IMG/VR virus record: IMGVR_UViG_3300042335_000666
Location: 1-39,874 of that record
Reading direction: 5' to 3' (one strand)
DNA length: 39,874 bases
DNA from: a virus
Under the pieces are notes generated by a model, which saw only the letters and a program-made list of their open reading frames with translations, had not been told where the DNA came from and made no database searches. Shown here piece after piece: positions 31,714-39,612 of the stretch; position 1 is the stretch's first letter; the number at the start of each line of letters is the position of its first letter. Both the position numbers and the translations under genes were made by a program.

Positions 31714-34433
31714 CTATTCAGCAACTGCCACCATTATCAAATGCTGGTTTATATAATGCATGTGAGGGTTCACTATACTATATTGTTCCATCTGCAAGTG
31801 AGAACCTATGTATCAATCCATCATTTGAGTTTGATACCACAAGTTGGGCTTCCACCGGAACCATATCTCGTGTAGTGAGTGGATATTCTGGATATTATGC
31901 ACTACAAGCAATACTTACCGCAAATCAAACTGTAACTTATACACTTACACGCAATCCTACCGCCGTACAACATGCGGCATCAATATACGTGCTCAATAGT
32001 GGAAGTATCGCAGTAACAATCAATGTTCAGGTTGTAGACACAAGTACAATTGCAAATCGTTCATATACTATACCTGCAAACCAGTGGACGCGAGTGCAAG
32101 TATCATTCATTGGCCGTAATGCGTCTACGGTATTTCGCATTGTCGCATCGTCATCATGTACACTTCGGTTAGATGCGTGTCAAATCGAAATTAGTTCTAA
32201 TGGTGCTACTACGTATTTTGATGGCGATACTTCAGGAACGCAACAATCAACGCAAATTGCAAATCCACAATATGGCTGGTATGGCAATCAACACAGTTCA
32301 ACATCATTTCGCAATCGACAAGCCACTAACGGTGGTATCATTGTTGACTTGCAATCATATGGATTTCAGTTGATTTCAATAAATGGTACAGGGAACCCAA
32401 CATTTGACAATCAAATTGCTACATTTGCTTCCACTGATGGTGGCATATTGCAAGATACCGTTGTTCCAACTCGTGAAATTGCATTTCTTGGTCGTATATC
32501 TGGATCAACAAAAACAGAATTACATCAACGATTGCAATCATTTATGGCATTATTTCAACGCGATCAGGTGTCATATTATCAGACACGTAGTTGGAAGTTT
32601 CAACATAAATCAGGGCGAGAAAATATTGGTCAAGAAATATCATTCTCGGCAGTTCTTGTTTCGGCAGTTTCTACAAACATTACTGATCAATTGTCTGTAG
32701 ATGTTACGATACAATTAAATATGACTGATCCATACTTTTATGGTCATGATGTATCTATACAAATACCACCTGAGTACTTTTATAGAACAGATGCAAACCC
32801 AAGTTCACAACAGGGATTTGATTGGTTGCCAACATTTCAAAACAACAATCAAACTGATAATGCTTCTTCACTTCCGTTTCGGTATATTCTTGGAAATGTT
32901 TACTGTGTATACTGTGCTCCTGATGGTTATGTGTATGTATCATATGAAAACACCACCATTTATGATAAGCAAACTGCAACTACATATAATTTTGCTCATA
33001 TTGCAAAGTTTAGTCCAAGTGAACAAAAATGGTATCCGGTAACCGCAGGAAATATTTTTTCAACCGTTGCGAGTCCACGTATAAATGCTATTGTAATGAC
33101 ACTTAATAGAGAGTATCTTTTGATTGGCAGTAATGCTAGTGGTGGTCCATTATCATTGAATAGTTTAATCGTTGTTACCGTTTCTACGGGAGCATACACA
33201 GTACTGGGAACATTTAATGGGGAAGTTCGATGTATTGTAAATGAACTAATATCAAAACCAACTTTACCTTACGGTAATATAATTTATGTGGGCGGCAGTT
33301 TTACCACTATCAATGGCACGGCCCGAAGTAAAGTGGCATATTATAGTTCAGTATGGGCAAGTTTAACGCCGGATGTCTATAATGGTGATGTTTATTCAAT
33401 GGCATATGATAATTCTGATGATGGTACGGGATTAGATTACTTAGTAATTAGTGGCACATTTACCACTGTTGGAGCAATCACATCACGTAGAATTATTATA
33501 TTTGACTTATATGGAACATTTCCAATAGGAACATATTATGCAACGAGTGTTGGGTTGAGTGATTATGCAGTAAGTATCAAAAGAGTTTCATATAAACGAT
33601 ATTTGATATCGGGAGCATTTAATGCTACACAGGTACAGTCAACAGGTGCATTCATTTCATATAATTCTGGATTGTTGGAGATTACCAATTGGAATCCTCC
33701 TACATCATACGGTACATTTACTGATAGAGGTGTTTTGGTTAGCACAGTCAAAGGCAATCATGGCCCAATGGTCATAAAAAATAATGTTTTGTATTCAGTT
33801 TTTCGAAACTTATCCGGTGCAGATGTTTCTAATAGTTACATTACTACAATCAATATAAATGATTTGTATGCTGGCAATTTTACAAGATTATTGCCTGTGA
33901 ATACTATGTTTATAGATGTTGACGATTCTGGAAACGTGTTTTTTGGACAGGTATATAATGCACGTTATTCTCGATATTCAAAACCAATCAATTTTACTAA
34001 TACCGGTACTGCATCTGCATCATTAGCATTTCGGTTTAAACCGGTAACTTATCCATCGAGTGATAAACTTCAAGAGATTGGAAATTTTACTAATAAACGA
34101 AAAATCACTTTTTTGTCTGGGTATACCACAAAATCAATAAGTGATTCAGTTTTATTTGGGCCAATGCCAATGAATAAAATGCCCGTTGAAATTGATTCAA
34201 GTGATGGTTCATATACAAATATTACTTCTGGTGAGTATACCTATTCATTAGTTAATGTTGTTTTGTCGCCATCATCTGATTTATATACATTAACGGTATT
34301 ACCAGGAGTAAATGTTATTTATGCAATGCTTGATGAACCTGCGAGTAATAGTGTATATACCACTAATAACGAAGTAACATTCAAATATACGCAAACGTAT
34401 CAATCATTGTTTGATGGGATAAATGCAGTATGA
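31710..34433 (+). CDS. Distal tail protein with carbohydrate-binding module and propeller-like domain
   Basis: 907 residues. N-terminal CBM-like beta-sandwich (NLCINPSFEFDTTSW ... LRLDACQIEI, about 30-160). Then a siphovirus tail-component part (TFDNQIATFASTDGG, RKSGRE-like turn, LNMTDPYFYG, about 210-350). From about 370 to 760 come repeated strands with IYVGGSFTTINGTARSKVAYY and LVISGTFTTVGAITSRRIIIF, a Kelch/DUF-like propeller. The end returns to a tail fold. A host-recognition role is likely. The gene is visibly AT-richer than the head genes. Overlaps both neighbours. Confidence 0.65.
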   Translation: MTIQQLPPLSNAGLYNACEGSLYYIVPSASENLCINPSFEFDTTSWASTGTISRVVSGYSGYYALQAILTANQTVTYTLTRNPTAVQHAASIYVLNSGSIAVTINVQVVDTSTIANRSYTIPANQWTRVQVSFIGRNASTVFRIVASSSCTLRLDACQIEISSNGATTYFDGDTSGTQQSTQIANPQYGWYGNQHSSTSFRNRQATNGGIIVDLQSYGFQLISINGTGNPTFDNQIATFASTDGGILQDTVVPTREIAFLGRISGSTKTELHQRLQSFMALFQRDQVSYYQTRSWKFQHKSGRENIGQEISFSAVLVSAVSTNITDQLSVDVTIQLNMTDPYFYGHDVSIQIPPEYFYRTDANPSSQQGFDWLPTFQNNNQTDNASSLPFRYILGNVYCVYCAPDGYVYVSYENTTIYDKQTATTYNFAHIAKFSPSEQKWYPVTAGNIFSTVASPRINAIVMTLNREYLLIGSNASGGPLSLNSLIVVTVSTGAYTVLGTFNGEVRCIVNELISKPTLPYGNIIYVGGSFTTINGTARSKVAYYSSVWASLTPDVYNGDVYSMAYDNSDDGTGLDYLVISGTFTTVGAITSRRIIIFDLYGTFPIGTYYATSVGLSDYAVSIKRVSYKRYLISGAFNATQVQSTGAFISYNSGLLEITNWNPPTSYGTFTDRGVLVSTVKGNHGPMVIKNNVLYSVFRNLSGADVSNSYITTININDLYAGNFTRLLPVNTMFIDVDDSGNVFFGQVYNARYSRYSKPINFTNTGTASASLAFRFKPVTYPSSDKLQEIGNFTNKRKITFLSGYTTKSISDSVLFGPMPMNKMPVEIDSSDGSYTNITSGEYTYSLVNVVLSPSSDLYTLTVLPGVNVIYAMLDEPASNSVYTTNNEVTFKYTQTYQSLFDGINAV

Positions 34434-35521
34434 TTCAATTTCAAGTTTATATTACATCAATGGATGGCTCACAAGTTGTTTTTATACGTGATTATATACG
34501 TTTAGAGTATGTATTGCGTGGCGATTCTACTGCTGGGGCTTTTGTTATGGAAGTTGATCAATCATCATACATTTCATTATTCAACCCAAATAATGTTGAC
34601 TATCGCGTGCAAATATATCGCAAGGTTAATGATTTGCCATTTTTATTAGAGGGCAGAACAGAGTTTTTAATCAATCGTTGGGATATAACGGACACAACAA
34701 TTATTGTTACCGGAGAAGATTTGCAATCCATATTAGGTAGACGTGTGAACGCATATCCTGTTGGAAATAGTGCGGCAACATTTACTAATGCTTTTGCTGG
34801 AAACATTATGAAAGCACTTGTACGTAATAATTTTATTACCGCACTTGCTGGTCGTGATACTGGAAGTACAGGATTAAATATATCATCATATTTATCTGTT
34901 GATGCTAATACATCAGATGGATTGCAAATGAGCATTTCGTGTAGTCGAGATAATATATATGATGTGATTCAAAAAATTGCGTCTACTTCTCAGGATTATG
35001 GATCATGGATTTGTGGAAGAATCATTAGTGATGGGTATAAATGGCAATTTTTTACTTTTTCTAATCAATTTGGAAGTAATAATGTAAACACTGTTTTTTC
35101 ACGTCAATCTAAAAATATTGAAAATATTCGATTGGAATATGATAGAACTGAGGAATACACCGCAATATATACCGGTGGTCAGGGTACAGATATTGATCGT
35201 ATCATTGGTTCTGCAACAAGTAGTAATATTGGATTATCTCCTATTTATCGACGTGAATATTTTTATAGTAATCCACAAATTGCCACACAAGATGAAGCAG
35301 ATTATTATGCAAGTGCACTTACTCGATTGTATCGCGGCCAACTACGATTTCGTGCAGAACTGATTAATAGTCAATTTTTTGTTAGGGGTGTTGATTATAA
35401 TATTGGAGATATTATCACCGTATCATTTTTAGATTTGTTATATACATGCCGCATTGATATTGTTTCAGTCAAAATTAATAATTCACAAGTAAGTGAAGTT
35501 GTGGAGTTGAAGTTAATATGA
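34430..35521 (+). CDS. Baseplate hub/tail protein (Gp37-like)
   Basis: 363 residues with the features of siphovirus Gp37-like/tail-hub proteins: VLRGDSTAGAFVMEVDQ, GRTEFLINRWDITDTTIIVTGEDLQSILGRR, NIENIRLEYDRTEEYTAIYTGGQG and a C-terminal YNIGDIITVSFLDLLYTCRI. It would form the tail-tip hub through which the tape measure and DNA pass. AT-rich like its upstream neighbour. Overlaps both neighbours by ATGA-type junctions. Confidence 0.7.
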   Translation: MIQFQVYITSMDGSQVVFIRDYIRLEYVLRGDSTAGAFVMEVDQSSYISLFNPNNVDYRVQIYRKVNDLPFLLEGRTEFLINRWDITDTTIIVTGEDLQSILGRRVNAYPVGNSAATFTNAFAGNIMKALVRNNFITALAGRDTGSTGLNISSYLSVDANTSDGLQMSISCSRDNIYDVIQKIASTSQDYGSWICGRIISDGYKWQFFTFSNQFGSNNVNTVFSRQSKNIENIRLEYDRTEEYTAIYTGGQGTDIDRIIGSATSSNIGLSPIYRREYFYSNPQIATQDEADYYASALTRLYRGQLRFRAELINSQFFVRGVDYNIGDIITVSFLDLLYTCRIDIVSVKINNSQVSEVVELKLI

Positions 35522-35982
35522 GTGATATCACACGCTTAGTATTGCAAACCCAAACAGATCTACGACAACAAAGCAACGTTGAAGTTGACGCTACTAAGTA
35601 CTTAACATTGACCAGAACAACCACGCAAAGTCTTGTTACCACTGGAACTACACTTGTGTGGCAAAGTGCGGCACGAAATAGGGGATTTACATGGTCTGGA
35701 TCTGCGATTACAATACCAGTATCAGGATACTACCATATTGATATAACACTAGTCATCGGATCAAATACGAGTTTTTCTATTGATATGCTCGTTAACACGC
35801 TTGCGGTTGCTCGACTGGTAAATAGCGGTGGGGGAAACGCGTTTCGGTTTGAGGGTATGCGATACTTTACACAAGGGAATACACTCGAGTTTAGAGCACT
35901 TGTTGGAGCTAATCGCACATTAGCCGTAAACGCGTATGGTGCCGTAGATGAAAGTCCGTTTTTGCATATCGTCAAAATATAA
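35518..35982 (+). CDS. Tail tip protein with C1q/TNF-like domain, probable receptor binding
   Basis: 154 residues. A short N-terminal part, then a jelly-roll pattern: WSGSAITIPVSGYYHIDITLVIGSN and EFRALVGANRTLAVNAYG, as in trimeric C1q-like tips of phage fibres. As the last and smallest tail gene it is a good candidate for the receptor-binding tip. The downstream promoter at 35961 lies within its end. Confidence 0.65.
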   Translation: MSDITRLVLQTQTDLRQQSNVEVDATKYLTLTRTTTQSLVTTGTTLVWQSAARNRGFTWSGSAITIPVSGYYHIDITLVIGSNTSFSIDMLVNTLAVARLVNSGGGNAFRFEGMRYFTQGNTLEFRALVGANRTLAVNAYGAVDESPFLHIVKI

Positions 35983-35989
35983 GTATAAT
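35961..35989 (+). promoter_or_regulatory. Promoter of the tRNA-like/ncRNA cluster
   Basis: TTTGCA (35961-35966), 17 bases, then a perfect TATAAT (35984-35989). The predicted start at about 35996-35999 coincides with the first tRNA-like base. It lies inside the end of the tail tip gene. Confidence 0.7.
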
Positions 35990-35998
35990 AGATGAAAT

Positions 35999-36070
35999 GG
36001 AGCAATAGTTTAGTGGCAGAACAGTATACAGGGGTATACAGGCACGGGTTCGATCCCCGTTTCTCCGCCA
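35999..36070 (+). tRNA. tRNA-like element 1 (degenerate, with CCA)
   Basis: 72 nt with D arm GTTT-AGTGGCA-GAAC, T arm ACGGG-TTCGATC-CCCGT and encoded CCA, but the acceptor has only six 3' bases (TTCTCC) against GGAGCAA with a C/T mismatch, and the anticodon arm GTATA-CAGGGG-TATAC has a 6-base loop, or 4 bases if C-G pairs. No U33-anticodon arrangement can be read. It is tRNA-shaped but unlikely to decode normally. Confidence 0.55.
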
Positions 36071-36082
36071 GTTGAATTGTAT

Positions 36083-36158
36083 GGAACTGTAGTTCAGTAG
36101 GTAGATCAGTATACCAATGGTATGCAGTGCATGGGTTCGAATCCCATCAGTTCCGCCA
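36083..36158 (+). tRNA. tRNA-like element 2 (nominal anticodon AAT, lacks U33)
   Basis: 76 nt cloverleaf with a perfect acceptor GGAACTG/CAGTTCC, T arm ATGGG-TTCGAAT-CCCAT and CCA. The anticodon loop CCAATGG has C at position 33, where U is nearly universal, and can close further to a 7-bp stem with AAT loop. The nominal anticodon AAU is not used by bacterial tRNA-Ile. Probably not an ordinary tRNA. Confidence 0.65.
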
Positions 36159-36159
36159 G

Positions 36160-36345
36160 TGGGATAAGTGTGGATGTTCCCATTACGGGTTCAGGGTTTG
36201 TAGGCCCTGTTTACCTGGTTCACCGGAGAGGGTTCCGCCAAACCAGGCCCACGAGTGGGAAACAGGAAAGAATGCCAGACCACGGGGAGTACCCGCCCCC
36301 AAACGGTTTACTGTAGGCCGCCACACAGCAAACCGCATCACAGTG
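36160..36345 (+). ncRNA. Structured non-coding RNA candidate
   Basis: The stretch has no supported gene. CCTGTTT (36206-36212) pairs with AAACAGG (36260-36266); inside it CCTGGTT/AACCAGG (36214-36220/36241-36247, capped by CGGA/TCCG) and CCCAC/GTGGG (36248-36252/36255-36259) form a nearly gap-free three-way junction. CAGGG/CCCTG (36192-36196/36205-36209) would compete with the outer stem. A later stem is CGGTTT-A-CTGT/ACAG-C-AAACCG. It follows the tRNA-like elements from the same promoter. No known RNA class recognised. Confidence 0.6.
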
Positions 36346-36360
36346 GTATGCAATGCAGGA

Positions 36361-36403
36361 ACAAACGGTGATTGTGGTATATCCACGATCGCCGTTTGTT
36401 TTG
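36361..36403 (+). terminator. Rho-independent terminator of the ncRNA cluster
   Basis: A 17-bp stem (36361-36377 with 36383-36399, two G-T pairs, loop TATAT) is followed by TTTTG. It is the strongest terminator in the window and closes the transcript begun at about 35999. Confidence 0.75.
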
Positions 36404-36437
36404 TGCTATACTAGCAGTGGACATCTGTGCCAGCACT

Positions 36438-36477
36438 CACACGAAACCGCGCGCCATCTGGTGTGCGGTTTCGTGTG
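36438..36477. terminator. Terminator hairpin between converging operons
   Basis: CACACGAAACCGC (36438-36450) pairs with GCGGTTTCGTGTG (36465-36477), 13 bp, loop of 14. It lies 16 bases beyond the end of the leftward methyltransferase gene, so it can end that operon as well as backstop the rightward one; no U run on either strand. Confidence 0.6.
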
Positions 36478-36492
36478 TGTTCATCACGTCAA

Positions 36493-37017
36493 TCAAAACC
36501 GTTTCATGCATACACCAATCTCTGAAAACACTCTGCAAAAGTGTGTACTATACCGGCCGTGGTAGAAGAACGTTTGGCCACGCGTGTTGTTGCGTACTGG
36601 TGTACCATCTGGTGTGAGAAATGCGATCCGGTGATTCACCATGCATAGTGCTCCACAGGAATCGGCCAGTGCTTGGTAATACTTGGTATCACTGGTATTG
36701 TTGATGAGTACAATCCCTTGACTGAATCCACCTTTAACGTAATGATTGATGTATCGATCCACAAATGGTTCAATGAGGCCGCGGCTATACGGTGGATTCA
36801 TGTACACGGTATCCACTTCCGGCCAGGGGAGTTCGAGCGCGTTCAGATTCACGGTGTAGTACTTGGCCGCCTGTACCGTCAAATTGGCCTGTATGCTACT
36901 ACTTGGATCAAAGTCGATTCCGCCCAACACTTCGTGCACCATGTTGATATACCGCGCTGGGGTATACCACTCATATCGGCTTTCATCAGTGGTCATTTGT
37001 AGCACATGCTTACTCAT
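36493..37017 (-). CDS. Phage DNA N6-adenine methyltransferase (Dam-like)
   Basis: 174 residues. EWYTP (16-20), GGIDFDPSSS and NPPYS (74-78, catalytic motif IV) define the phage N-6-adenine-methyltransferase family; ends at 36493. It probably protects or marks phage DNA during replication, as it is the last gene of the replication operon; target site not readable. It overlaps the start side of the DnaC-like gene end by 8 bases. No restriction partner is present, so it is an orphan enzyme. Confidence 0.85.
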   Translation of the reverse strand: MSKHVLQMTTDESRYEWYTPARYINMVHEVLGGIDFDPSSSIQANLTVQAAKYYTVNLNALELPWPEVDTVYMNPPYSRGLIEPFVDRYINHYVKGGFSQGIVLINNTSDTKYYQALADSCGALCMVNHRIAFLTPDGTPVRNNTRGQTFFYHGRYSTHFCRVFSEIGVCMKRF

Positions 37018-37792
37018 TGGGGGTTCCTCTCATACTACTAGCATTTATCCAACACCGCGTAGACGCGTTCAGACGGTCTAGGATGCGTTCTTGGTAGGGG
37101 AGTTGATATACATCTAGGTTTGATGTAAAAACGGTTGGCATATCGACGCGTGAGTTAATGACGCGGAATATACGGGCTTCACTCCAATCCGTTGGTTCAC
37201 CATCGGCCCCAATATCGTCGATGATAACCAAATCTGCATCGGCGATTTGCTGTAGGAGTGCATCTACTGAACCGCGGTGCATTGCATCACGGATAAGATC
37301 CAGCAGGGCCGGCATGGAACGATATAGGATTTTCCAGTTTGCGCGTTTTACATGGTTGGCAATCGCCGCCGCGAGATGTGATTTTCCTGTACCTGGGGAA
37401 CCATGAATATATAACCAACCCTGGGGATCGCGCGCAAACTTCTTGGCTTTATCTACCGCGATTTGCACCATGCTTTTTTGCACAGCTATCGAGGCCTCAG
37501 GAAGTGCTGTATACGGCCTATCTAGGTGAAAGTTACTAAATAGCTTGTGCTCGAGCACGGATAATTCCTTGTTGATACGTGCTTCATCTGGTGATGGGCC
37601 CGCGATACCACACGCGCACTTCACCAAGTCTTTCATATGGCCTTGAACCAGATAGTACCAACCGGCACCATCGCAGTTACACCCATCAACCTTTGGTTTA
37701 ATTGGATTAGGATCATGACTCTGTACCTGACCACGGGCCCGCATATCCGCATAGTACGCACTCACGGCCTGGTATCGTTCGTAATTCGTCAT
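37010..37792 (-). CDS. DnaC-like helicase loader ATPase
   Basis: 260 residues from the ATG at 37792 (MTNYERYQ). CNCDGAGWYY ... VKCACG is a Cys4 zinc-binding part; then an AAA+ core with GSPGTGKSH (Walker A), LVIIDDIGAD (Walker B) and VFTSNLD (sensor I). It would load a host or phage replicative helicase at the origin set by the O-like protein. The same frame stays open upstream to 38008, but that would overlap the initiator gene by 190 bases, so I chose the start just after that gene's stop; the ribosome-binding site is weak. Confidence 0.8.
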   Translation of the reverse strand: MTNYERYQAVSAYYADMRARGQVQSHDPNPIKPKVDGCNCDGAGWYYLVQGHMKDLVKCACGIAGPSPDEARINKELSVLEHKLFSNFHLDRPYTALPEASIAVQKSMVQIAVDKAKKFARDPQGWLYIHGSPGTGKSHLAAAIANHVKRANWKILYRSMPALLDLIRDAMHRGSVDALLQQIADADLVIIDDIGADGEPTDWSEARIFRVINSRVDMPTVFTSNLDVYQLPYQERILDRLNASTRCWINASSMRGTPNE

Positions 37793-37817
37793 ACCCGCGT
37801 GAGTGATGCCAATTAAC

Positions 37818-38591
37818 TCATACTTGGTTGGAATCCGTTCCGTGCTGTTGCTGGATGTACTCTTCTGGCGTGAGTATATGCCGGCCCCTGCTAGCATCTT
37901 GTCGCTGTGGTCGCTGTGGTCGCTGTGGTCGTGGTGTTCCATTGGGAATGCCCTTTCTGTACCATTCAAGCATACTACCAACTGCATTGGGCCGGTATCC
38001 GCGGCCAATCCAAGTGCGGATCACGTTGGCCCAAATCGTTTCATCGGTAACTGTGTTCAGTATCTCATCTCGAAACGCAATGGGTACGTGATACCGCGCC
38101 AATTCTCGATACACCTGTAACTGCCAAGCATCAATACGCGGATCGCGTATTGTACTAGATTTCTTTCTTTTCTTTATATCTTTCTTTTGTGTGTTAAATT
38201 CTTTAACTACCTCCTGGTTAAATTCCTTAACTACTACTGGTAAATCTTTTTTACTACCCTGGTTAAATTCTTTTACTCCATCATCATCACTTTCTATCAG
38301 TGATTCCGCACTGACTAACTGATACTCATTCGACGCGCTCGATCGATTGGATTTGTAGACCACCAAGATTTTTGCGCGTTCGAGTTCCTCGATGGCTTTC
38401 ACAATCGTGGGCCGCGTGATACCAGTACCTGACTCAAACTGTGATAGTGAAATTGCATCACGCGCGCGATTCCACCCAATGGTTTTGCGTGCTACCAGCA
38501 GGATGATTTTCACTGCTGGTGCACTAACCGTTGGGAGTTGCTCGATTATCCAGTTTGGGAGTCGTGTGTACATCCTAATCCTCAGATACAT
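37818..38591 (-). CDS. Replication initiator, phage O-like, with origin iterons inside the gene
   Basis: 257 residues. The N-terminal winged helix (IIEQLPTVSAPAVKIILLVARKTIGWNR, TGITRPTIVKAIEELERAKILVV) matches phage replication protein O N-terminal domains. The middle repeats VKEFNQ three times with GTTAAA-type dyads underneath, like the iterons in lambda O. The C-terminus has R-P-Q repeats made by a 9-bp tandem repeat and probably contacts the loader encoded next. Start overlaps the preceding gene by 17 bases. Confidence 0.8.
   Translation of the reverse strand: MYLRIRMYTRLPNWIIEQLPTVSAPAVKIILLVARKTIGWNRARDAISLSQFESGTGITRPTIVKAIEELERAKILVVYKSNRSSASNEYQLVSAESLIESDDDGVKEFNQGSKKDLPVVVKEFNQEVVKEFNTQKKDIKKRKKSSTIRDPRIDAWQLQVYRELARYHVPIAFRDEILNTVTDETIWANVIRTWIGRGYRPNAVGSMLEWYRKGIPNGTPRPQRPQRPQRQDASRGRHILTPEEYIQQQHGTDSNQV
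37902..37928. repeat. Three tandem copies of TCGCTGTGG
   Basis: Perfect 9-bp repeats, with a partial fourth copy after, encode the Arg-Pro-Gln repeats near the end of the O-like protein on the minus strand. Copy number may vary without breaking the frame. Confidence 0.85.
38193..38276. repeat. Iterons, probable replication origin
   Basis: Four 15-bp units: GTTAAATTCTTTAAC (38193-38207), GTTAAATTCCTTAAC (38217-38231), GTAAATCTTTTTTAC (38240-38254) and GTTAAATTCTTTTAC (38262-38276), at 24, 23 and 22 bp steps. The first is a perfect dyad. They lie inside the initiator gene, as in lambda, and an A/T- and pyrimidine-rich tract (38159-38190) adjoins, a possible unwinding element. Confidence 0.75.
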
Positions 38592-38784
38592 CAGTAGCGG
38601 TATACCCTACCTGCTTACTCACATCAATTTTGTTCCGGATCAGAAACCGCACGATTAACCGCAATACAAAACTGATACCCACACTGAAACCAAGCGATTG
38701 AGAAACCTGATCCTCGATTTCTACCAGGTGCTGATAGTCTGATTCTCGGATACTCACTGTGATACGTCGCAAGTCATTTGGCAT
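38575..38784 (-). CDS. Ribbon-helix-helix-like regulator
   Basis: 69 residues with AGGAGG upstream. RRITVSIRESDYQHLVEIEDQVSQ (strand then helix) followed by a hydrophobic second helix (FSVGISFVLRLIVRFLI) fits Arc/MetJ-type DNA-binding proteins. A perfect dyad (ATACAT-CT-ATGTAT) lies within its own promoter, which suggests autoregulation of the replication operon. Overlaps the initiator start. Confidence 0.6.
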   Translation of the reverse strand: MPNDLRRITVSIRESDYQHLVEIEDQVSQSLGFSVGISFVLRLIVRFLIRNKIDVSKQVGYTATDVSED

Positions 38785-38819
38785 ACGTGCCCTCCTATCG
38801 TGATGTAATACCGCTTATG

Positions 38820-38848
38820 ATGGTATCATACATCTATGTATATTGCAA
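38820..38848 (-). promoter_or_regulatory. Leftward promoter with operator dyad in the spacer
   Basis: On the minus strand TTGCAA (38848-38843), 17-base spacer, TACCAT (38825-38820). The spacer holds the dyad ATACAT-AG-ATGTAT (38828-38841), a fitting site for the RHH-like protein encoded next. Confidence 0.45.
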
Positions 38849-38855
38849 CTATGAA

Positions 38856-39239
38856 TTATTGTGGTAGTCCAAATTTTGTTGGATCATATCCGAGATAGGT
38901 GAGAATCGCGGATCCGGCCAACTGCCAATCCGTACAGGTGATGACAAAGTAATCACGATAAATTAACTCGCGGGCCCAATCCTCCTGGTGCTTCGAGAGT
39001 CTACCACCAGGCTTCTTGAGTTCGATAGCCATACCGTGATATCCGTTGGCCGGAACGAGAATCAGGATATCCGGAACGCCAGGCCGCACCCCCATGCGCT
39101 TGAGTCGCGCGGCCGTATGACGCGCGCGGTACTCACCGTTGGGTACGTGCAAGATGAACCGCGTTTCTGGAACCTGATGCTGTATGAGTGCCAAAAAATC
39201 GAATAAAGCGATTTGGATATCAGATTCTGATTGATGCAT
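38856..39239 (-). CDS. VRR-NUC domain endonuclease
   Basis: 127 residues, a stand-alone VRR-NUC domain: E5 near the start, MGVRPGVPDILIL with D57, and AIELKKPGGRLSKHQEDW with E73 and K75 make the D-ExK metal site. Such small phage nucleases act on branched or nicked DNA in replication and recombination. AAGGAG lies ahead of the start at 39239; it is the first gene of the leftward operon. Confidence 0.85.
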   Translation of the reverse strand: MHQSESDIQIALFDFLALIQHQVPETRFILHVPNGEYRARHTAARLKRMGVRPGVPDILILVPANGYHGMAIELKKPGGRLSKHQEDWARELIYRDYFVITCTDWQLAGSAILTYLGYDPTKFGLPQ

Positions 39240-39260
39240 AAAACTCCTTTGATTTGGTGC

Positions 39261-39289
39261 TTGACACCCTATACCATATCGGTTATTAT
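39261..39289 (+). promoter_or_regulatory. Strong rightward early promoter, overlapping a leftward -10
   Basis: TTGACA (39261-39266), exactly 17 bases, TATTAT (39284-39289). It reads into the genes from 39376 across the contig join. On the minus strand TATAAT (39290-39285) overlaps the same bases and faces the VRR-NUC gene, though with a poor -35; the divergent promoters may compete. A small dyad CATTGT-N5-ACAATG (39310-39326) follows. Confidence 0.75.
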
Positions 39290-39375
39290 AACACCATCAG
39301 ATGTAATACATTGTATGAAACAATGATACGCTGAATAACGTAGTATATATGGTTCGTAGTACAAGGAGATTTGAT

Positions 39376-39612
39376 ATGAGTGCTGACAGTCGCGTATTGC
39401 ACGTATCCGGCAAAAAGCAGGCCGGCCTGGCAATCCAGGTATCTATGATGGAACCGGATTTGCTTGATGGGTATCTGGTGAAAATGGTATCGGGCCACAC
39501 AGTAGGGCAGATGCAACCAGTACAATCGGTAGTAGTGGATTCGTATGATGAGGCGGCACGCGTCTATGAGATGTATGTAAAGTGTATGAATATCGCAATG
39601 GGAGAAATGTAA
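39376..39612 (+). CDS. First rightward early gene, hypothetical
   Basis: 78 residues from the ATG at 39376 with AAGGAG upstream. Slightly beta-rich: RVLHVSGKKQAGLAIQVSMM, then DSYDEAARVYEMYVKCMNIA as a C-terminal helix. The stop overlaps the next start (TAATG). No family recognised; its place at the strong promoter suggests a host-takeover or regulatory role. Confidence 0.65.
   Translation: MSADSRVLHVSGKKQAGLAIQVSMMEPDLLDGYLVKMVSGHTVGQMQPVQSVVVDSYDEAARVYEMYVKCMNIAMGEM

Noticed and set aside
35999-36345. A tmRNA or an attachment site at a tRNA end
   Set aside because: No tmRNA 5' half or tag reading frame is seen, and there is no integrase gene to use an attachment site.
36122-36617. Several rightward frames across the tRNA-like and hairpin region
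   Set aside because: They run through tRNA arms and terminator stems, have no ribosome-binding sites and their products are Cys/His/Pro-rich without domain signs.
38998-39012. GTCTACCACCAGG as a third copy of the 492/1612 element
   Set aside because: Only 13 bases match, inside a conserved nuclease gene, and no stem is formed.
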